From Oscillospiraceae bacterium (GTDB lineage: Bacteria; Bacillota; Clostridia; Oscillospirales; Oscillospiraceae), in NCBI GenBank assembly GCA_017436785.1, contig JAFSCK010000023.1, positions 1-53,224 of the forward strand: 53,224 nucleotides of DNA, written 5' to 3'. A program made the translations under genes and the position numbers. Positions 49,020-53,224 of this stretch are shown in pieces. Position 1 is the stretch's first letter. Every line of letters starts with the position of its first letter. The notes below the pieces were generated by a model that was not told where the DNA came from, searched no databases, and worked only from the letters and a program-made list of their open reading frames with translations.

Positions 49020-50111
49020 TTATTTCCTCCTGCTTGTTTGTGTGTTTCCCAGAATCAGATCATAGATTGTAATTGCAGCTGCAGCTTCTATCACGGGAAC
49101 TGCTCTGGGAACGATACAGGGATCGTGACGGCCCGTTATGATAAGCCCCTGAGTATCTCCCTTGGCCAGCGAAATGCTCTGTTGTGAGCGGGAGATGGAT
49201 GGTGTGGGCTTTATAACTGTCTGGAAAATTACGGGCATTCCGTTGGTAATACCACCCAAAATTCCGCCAGCATGGTTGGAAAGGGTACGAACGGTGCCAT
49301 TTTCTAAAACATATGCATCATTGCACTGACTTCCACGCATAGATCCGGCCAAATATCCGGCACCGAAGCTGACAGATTTCACAGCGGGAATGCCATAGAC
49401 GATTTGTGCGATACGGCTTTCTACGCCGCCAAACATAGGCTCACCCAGTCCGGCAGGAAGACCTGTAATATAGCACTCGATCATACCGCCGAGACTGTCT
49501 CCATCCGCGCGGGCTTCTGCGATCTTTTTCCGCATCCGTATACCGGCATCAGCAGAGAAAACAGGGAAATCTTTTTGGATAAGGTCCAACTGGGGAGCAA
49601 GGCGATTTACGTCAGAATCATCATGTTCACCGCCAATGGAAACGATGCGGGCACCCAAACGGATGCCGTTTTCTGCAAGCCACTGAATGCATAAACCGCC
49701 TGCAATACACAGCGGGGCCGTCAACCGCCCGGAGAAATGGCCGCCGCCTGCGGCATCCTGAAAACCGCCATACTTGACCTGTGCGGTGTAATCCGCATGA
49801 CCGGGACGAGGACAGTCTTTCAAGTTGTTATAATCGCCGGAACGGGTATTGCGGTTATGGATGACGGCTGCGATTGGGGCACCGCAGGTAAAGCCATCGA
49901 GAATACCTGCCAGAAATTCCGGACGGTCTTCTTCTCGACGGGGCGTGGACCAGTCGTTTTGACCGGGGGCCCGACGATTTAAAAAGCTTTGCAGAATATC
50001 CAGATCAACGGGAAGTCCTGCAGGTATGCCGTCCAGCGTCATGCCGATAGCAGGCCCGTGAGATTGGCCAAAAATTGACAGTTTTAAATTTTCACCGTAG
50101 GTACTGCTCAT
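49020..50111 (-). CDS. aroC: Chorismate synthase
   Basis: Last shikimate step, FMN-dependent. 363 residues: FGQSHGPAIGMTLDGIPAG, RRAPGQNDWSTPRREED, RPGHADYTAQVKYGG, GGGHFSGRLTA, SNHAGGILGGITNGMPV and GRHDPCIVPRAVPVIEA. The ATG at 50111 lies inside the end of aroA (20-bp overlap), which suggests coupled translation. Confidence 0.97.
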   Translation of the reverse strand: MSSTYGENLKLSIFGQSHGPAIGMTLDGIPAGLPVDLDILQSFLNRRAPGQNDWSTPRREEDRPEFLAGILDGFTCGAPIAAVIHNRNTRSGDYNNLKDCPRPGHADYTAQVKYGGFQDAAGGGHFSGRLTAPLCIAGGLCIQWLAENGIRLGARIVSIGGEHDDSDVNRLAPQLDLIQKDFPVFSADAGIRMRKKIAEARADGDSLGGMIECYITGLPAGLGEPMFGGVESRIAQIVYGIPAVKSVSFGAGYLAGSMRGSQCNDAYVLENGTVRTLSNHAGGILGGITNGMPVIFQTVIKPTPSISRSQQSISLAKGDTQGLIITGRHDPCIVPRAVPVIEAAAAITIYDLILGNTQTSRRK

Positions 50112-51288
50112 ATGTTCCTCCTAGACGGCGGTATTCTTCAAAAAAGTGGGGATAAGATTTCTTGACACATTCCGCGCCAAGAATCACGACAGGTTCGCTG
50201 CACACGGTTGCTGCAATTGCGGCAGACATGGCGATGCGGTGGTCGTTTGCACTGTCTACAGTTCCACCAGTCAAACCTGTTCCATAGACAGTTAAGGTAT
50301 TCTCGTCTGCCTTCGCTTTTCCGCCAAGGGCTTCCAGCATGGCAATGACAGATGCAACACGGTCAGATTCCTTCAGCCGGAGCCGCTGGATGTCCGTGAA
50401 GACAGCTCCCTTCCGACATGCTGCAACAATGGATAAAATGGGAACCAGATCGGGAATATCTGCAGCAGAAATGGTGATGGATTCCTTTAACTGAGGAAGC
50501 AGGGAATTGACAACCCGGTCGCCCTGCGCAGAATCATAGAACAATCCGGTGGTATGCACTTGATTTCCCAATTCCTTTGCAGCAAGGAAAAATGCGGCGT
50601 TGCTCCAATCACCTTCCACGATCACCATTTCCGGAGAACGGAACTTCTGTTGTCCGGGTATGTTTTCGGGAACGGAGTATACTCTGAATTTTCGGATTAC
50701 TTGCTGGGTAAGGTCCACATAAGGCTTGGATTCCAGCGTACCAACGATTTTGATCTGGCTGCTGTCGTTTAAATGGGGTAAGGCCAGCAACAACCCTGTT
50801 ATATATTGGCTTGAAATATTACCGGGAATAACATATTCTCCGGGAGTGAGCCTGCCTTGACACCGTATTGTGGTTGCTGTCGACCTGCTAAGACTGCACC
50901 CCATTCGTTCCATTTCTTCCCAGAGGGGAGAGAGCGGACGCTGCGGCAATCTGCCTTCCATGTGGAAGGTAGCATCCACGCCCAGCGCACCCACAATCGG
51001 CAAAAGGAAACGCAATGTCGAGCCGCTTTCACAGCAATTTAAATGAGCGCTGTTAGGAACAGTATGGATAGGCTCTATAGAGTATCCATAAGAGGTCCGT
51101 AGAATTTCAGAACCCAATGCATTCAGACAGTCAACAGTGGCTTCGATATCCCGGTTGGTTTCGGAGCATTTCAACACAGTAGGCTTATCTGCAAAAGCGG
51201 CACAGATCAGCAGGCGGTGTGCTTGAGATTTGGAAGGAATCGCCTCGATCAGTCCATTTAGCTTTTGGGGATGAATCAATATATCCAT
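50092..51288 (-). CDS. aroA: 3-phosphoshikimate 1-carboxyvinyltransferase (EPSP synthase)
   Basis: 398 residues; adds enolpyruvate to shikimate 3-phosphate. Motifs: IPSKSQAHRLLICAAFAD, CCESGSTLRFLLPI, GNISSQYITGLLLALP, RLRLKESDRVASVIAMLEALGG and NDHRIAMSAAIA. The length is a little under the usual 425. The ATG at 51288, 1 bp past the aroB stop, is chosen over an ORF start inside aroB. Confidence 0.96.
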   Translation of the reverse strand: MDILIHPQKLNGLIEAIPSKSQAHRLLICAAFADKPTVLKCSETNRDIEATVDCLNALGSEILRTSYGYSIEPIHTVPNSAHLNCCESGSTLRFLLPIVGALGVDATFHMEGRLPQRPLSPLWEEMERMGCSLSRSTATTIRCQGRLTPGEYVIPGNISSQYITGLLLALPHLNDSSQIKIVGTLESKPYVDLTQQVIRKFRVYSVPENIPGQQKFRSPEMVIVEGDWSNAAFFLAAKELGNQVHTTGLFYDSAQGDRVVNSLLPQLKESITISAADIPDLVPILSIVAACRKGAVFTDIQRLRLKESDRVASVIAMLEALGGKAKADENTLTVYGTGLTGGTVDSANDHRIAMSAAIAATVCSEPVVILGAECVKKSYPHFFEEYRRLGGTYEQYLR

Positions 51289-51289
51289 A

Positions 51290-52324
51290 TCAAAGACCTG
51301 CCTCGATGAAGGATTTGAGATCGGATACTTTCGTCGGAACGATGGAACAGTTTCCAATTGCGTTGGGGATAATGAGTTTTACGATCCCGCCGCTCCGCTT
51401 TTTGTCTGACAGGGTATAGGCATAAATATCCTCCACTGGGTAGGCTGCTGTTATGGGCAGGCCGAATTGCTCCAGAAGTGAGAGGATACGGTCAGAATCT
51501 ACACAATGGGAGGCGCGGCAGACAATGGCAATACCGATGGCAACGGCCTCACCGTGAGAAAGCTGGAAATTGCTTCTGGCTTCTACACCATGTCCGATGG
51601 TATGACCAAGATTCAGCTTCATCCGTGCCCCCGTATCAAATTCATCCTCCATTACCACGTTACGCTTTAATTCCACACAACGAGCGATGACGGCTTCCAG
51701 ATCGAAGGCAAGACCGTTTTCCTCTAAATGGGAAAAAAGATTCGGATCATACAGAATACCATATTTGATAACCTCTGCACACCCTGCCCGGAAAATAGGG
51801 GATGGAAGGGAATGGAGTACATCTGTGTCACAAAGGACCAGACTGGGCTGCCAAAATGCGCCGCACAGGTTTTTTCCGGCAGGTAGATCAATGGCAGTTT
51901 TTCCACCTACGGAAGAATCCACAGCAGCCAGCAGGGTGGTGGGGACTTGAATGAAACGGATTCCTCTCAGAAAACTTGCAGCAGCGAAGCCTGCTAAGTC
52001 TCCTACAACACCGCCGCCCAGTGCAATGATCAGATCAGAGCGGGTGAGCTTATGTTCGGCAAGGAAATTGACAAGGTCAAAAAATGTTTTTCCGTTTTTG
52101 CTTTCCTCTCCGGCAGGAAACAGGAAAGTACACACCCCAAAACCCTCTGCTTCGAGACTGTCAGAAACGGTTTCTCCATACAAAGGCCAAACGGTACTCT
52201 CACTGACAATGCAGATTTTTTGCGCACGTTCCAGTTTTTTTACTTCGGTGCCAATGGTATGAAGCAGGCCTGTCCCGATTTTAATTTCATAGGTTTTTGA
52301 CGCATTCACAATTACGGAAGTCAT
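51290..52324 (-). CDS. aroB: 3-dehydroquinate synthase
   Basis: 344 residues; second shikimate step, NAD- and metal-dependent. Motifs: FPAGEESKNGKTF, DLIIALGGGVVGDLAGFAA, QVPTTLLAAVDSSVGGKTAID and metal ligands in LNLGHTIGHGVEA. It starts in an ATGA overlap with tyrA. Confidence 0.97.
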   Translation of the reverse strand: MTSVIVNASKTYEIKIGTGLLHTIGTEVKKLERAQKICIVSESTVWPLYGETVSDSLEAEGFGVCTFLFPAGEESKNGKTFFDLVNFLAEHKLTRSDLIIALGGGVVGDLAGFAAASFLRGIRFIQVPTTLLAAVDSSVGGKTAIDLPAGKNLCGAFWQPSLVLCDTDVLHSLPSPIFRAGCAEVIKYGILYDPNLFSHLEENGLAFDLEAVIARCVELKRNVVMEDEFDTGARMKLNLGHTIGHGVEARSNFQLSHGEAVAIGIAIVCRASHCVDSDRILSLLEQFGLPITAAYPVEDIYAYTLSDKKRSGGIVKLIIPNAIGNCSIVPTKVSDLKSFIEAGL

Positions 52325-53151
52325 CCGTCAACCTGCTCCTTTCTTCTTTTTCCCTCATCGAGAAGAGAAATCAACGTTTCCATATCATCTGATTCTATGG
52401 CGTGTTTGTATTCATTCAAGCTCTTAATATAAAAATCCAGCTCAAATAGTACGTTTTTCTTATTTTCCATGAAAAGCTCTGCCCACATCTGAGGGTTCAG
52501 CCATGCAACGCGGGTCAGATCCCGATAACTGCCTGCGGAAAATCCCTTGTGATTCAATGCAGTGGGGGATTTGATGAAGGCATTGCTCAAAATATGGGGC
52601 ATTTGAGATGTGAATGCGATCATTTTGTCATGTTCTTCCGCGGTGGTGACGGAAAAGAAACCGAAATTACAGGGTTTTAAGGCTTGCTTTATCCGGTCAA
52701 GAAGCTGCATGTCATCAAAAACAGGGGGAACCAGCACCATGGGTGCCCCTTTGAATAGGCCTGAGCGGCTATACTTAAACCCGGAGAACTGGGAACCAGC
52801 CATGGGATGTCCACCCACAAAGGTGAATCCATATTGCTTTGCCAGAGGGAAGCATCTGCGGCAGATTTCCACCTTGGTGCCGCAGCAGTCCAGTACCAAT
52901 GCCTCAGGAGAGATCAGGTGCGCATTCTGTCCCAGCCACGAAGCGCTTCCGTCTGGGTAGATGGCCAATAGGATCAGATCGCATTGAGGAATCGTTTCTT
53001 CGTTTAAACGGCCATGAACGGCTCCTGCCAGCATGGCAAAGGAGAGCATGCTTTCATTTCTTTGGATTGCGTAAACGGTATGCCCCTCCAAGGCGTAGGC
53101 TCTGGCGAGAGAACCGCCAATCAAGCCAAGACCTAATATGCCAACCTTCAT
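52321..53151 (-). CDS. tyrA: Prephenate dehydrogenase
   Basis: 276 residues; converts prephenate to 4-hydroxyphenylpyruvate for tyrosine. NAD motif GILGLGLIGGSLARA; GGHPMAGSQFSGFKYS holds the catalytic His region; SQMPHILSNAF and YRDLTRVAWLNPQMW follow. There is no ACT domain, so feedback may act on other enzymes. It overlaps the gene upstream by 4 bp (ATGA). Confidence 0.95.
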   Translation of the reverse strand: MKVGILGLGLIGGSLARAYALEGHTVYAIQRNESMLSFAMLAGAVHGRLNEETIPQCDLILLAIYPDGSASWLGQNAHLISPEALVLDCCGTKVEICRRCFPLAKQYGFTFVGGHPMAGSQFSGFKYSRSGLFKGAPMVLVPPVFDDMQLLDRIKQALKPCNFGFFSVTTAEEHDKMIAFTSQMPHILSNAFIKSPTALNHKGFSAGSYRDLTRVAWLNPQMWAELFMENKKNVLFELDFYIKSLNEYKHAIESDDMETLISLLDEGKRRKEQVDG

Positions 53152-53224
53152 AAAACTACCTCGCGGATCGCTTGAACTTGCTTACACAGGGAATCAAACT
53201 GGGTAGGAGTCAGGGACTGTGCGC
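53148..53224 (-). CDS. C-terminal tail of a second DAHP synthase (probable), cut by window edge
   Basis: The minus strand reads ...AQSLTPTQFDSLCKQVQAIR and stops at 53148 in an ATGA overlap with tyrA. QSLTPEQF-like ends are typical of the AroF/KDO8P-type (I beta) DAHP synthases. Only 24 residues are visible, so this rests on the tail and the operon context. Confidence 0.6.
   Translation of the reverse strand, partial: AQSLTPTQFDSLCKQVQAIREVVL

Overview
The window reads as chromosome of an anaerobic, endospore-forming Firmicute of class Clostridia. The evidence is strong AGGAGG ribosome binding sites, spoIIGA-sigE, Rex, oxygen-sensitive ferredoxin/tungsten and radical SAM enzymes, and TTG/GTG starts. 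An Oscillospiraceae-like gut lineage is my guess only. I saw no rRNA, tRNA, CRISPR array or intact mobile element; one integrase-like remnant lies near 24.5 kb.

Region 1 (1-19.66 kb) is a tungsten/molybdenum island. A truncated aldehyde:ferredoxin oxidoreductase (minus strand, left edge) diverges from a regulator that joins a helix-turn-helix to a periplasmic-binding-protein-like ligand domain. Behind the regulator run two moeA paralogues (one fused to the same kind of ligand domain), two FAD proteins, moaA, moaC, mog and a P-loop NTPase. Next come a FecCD-type ABC importer and an xdhC-like gene. On the opposite strand lie an FmdE-like protein, a MoaE-like protein and a small protein. Then come a tungstate importer (tupABC) and a radical SAM protein of the tungsten-oxidoreductase maturase type. 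Both importers are preceded by the same leader RNA element. The TupA protein appears circularly permuted. Together the genes could import the oxyanion, build the pterin cofactor, insert the metal, mature the enzyme and regulate the set.

Region 2 (19.7-24.4 kb, minus strand) holds redox and sulfur genes in three transcription units: thioredoxin, rhodanese and a CoA-disulfide-reductase/rhodanese fusion; an SDR and a rhodanese lipoprotein; and a nitroreductase. All three promoters carry the same 13-bp palindrome exactly 22 bp upstream of the -10 box, the place for a class II activator.

Region 3 (24.4-34.6 kb) has an integrase remnant, two CobW-family GTPases (one with a 141-residue His/Cys-rich insert), an ECF sigma factor with a membrane partner, a PadR/DUF2812 pair with a striking operator, rarA, a DUF951 protein, spoIIGA-sigE, rex and a membrane-anchored XRE regulator.

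Region 4 (34.8-46.2 kb) has an uncharacterised operon of an MFS carrier plus FixC-like and CrtI-like flavoproteins, a Y-family polymerase with a YolD partner, tspO, a DAHP synthase, an FAH-family/LUD pair, a D-lactate-type dehydrogenase and a GtrA protein.

Region 5 (46.2 kb to the end, minus strand) is a compact aromatic amino acid operon: (aroF)-tyrA-aroB-aroA-aroC-pheA-aroE/aroK fusion-aroQ. It covers the whole shikimate pathway plus the first steps towards Tyr and Phe.
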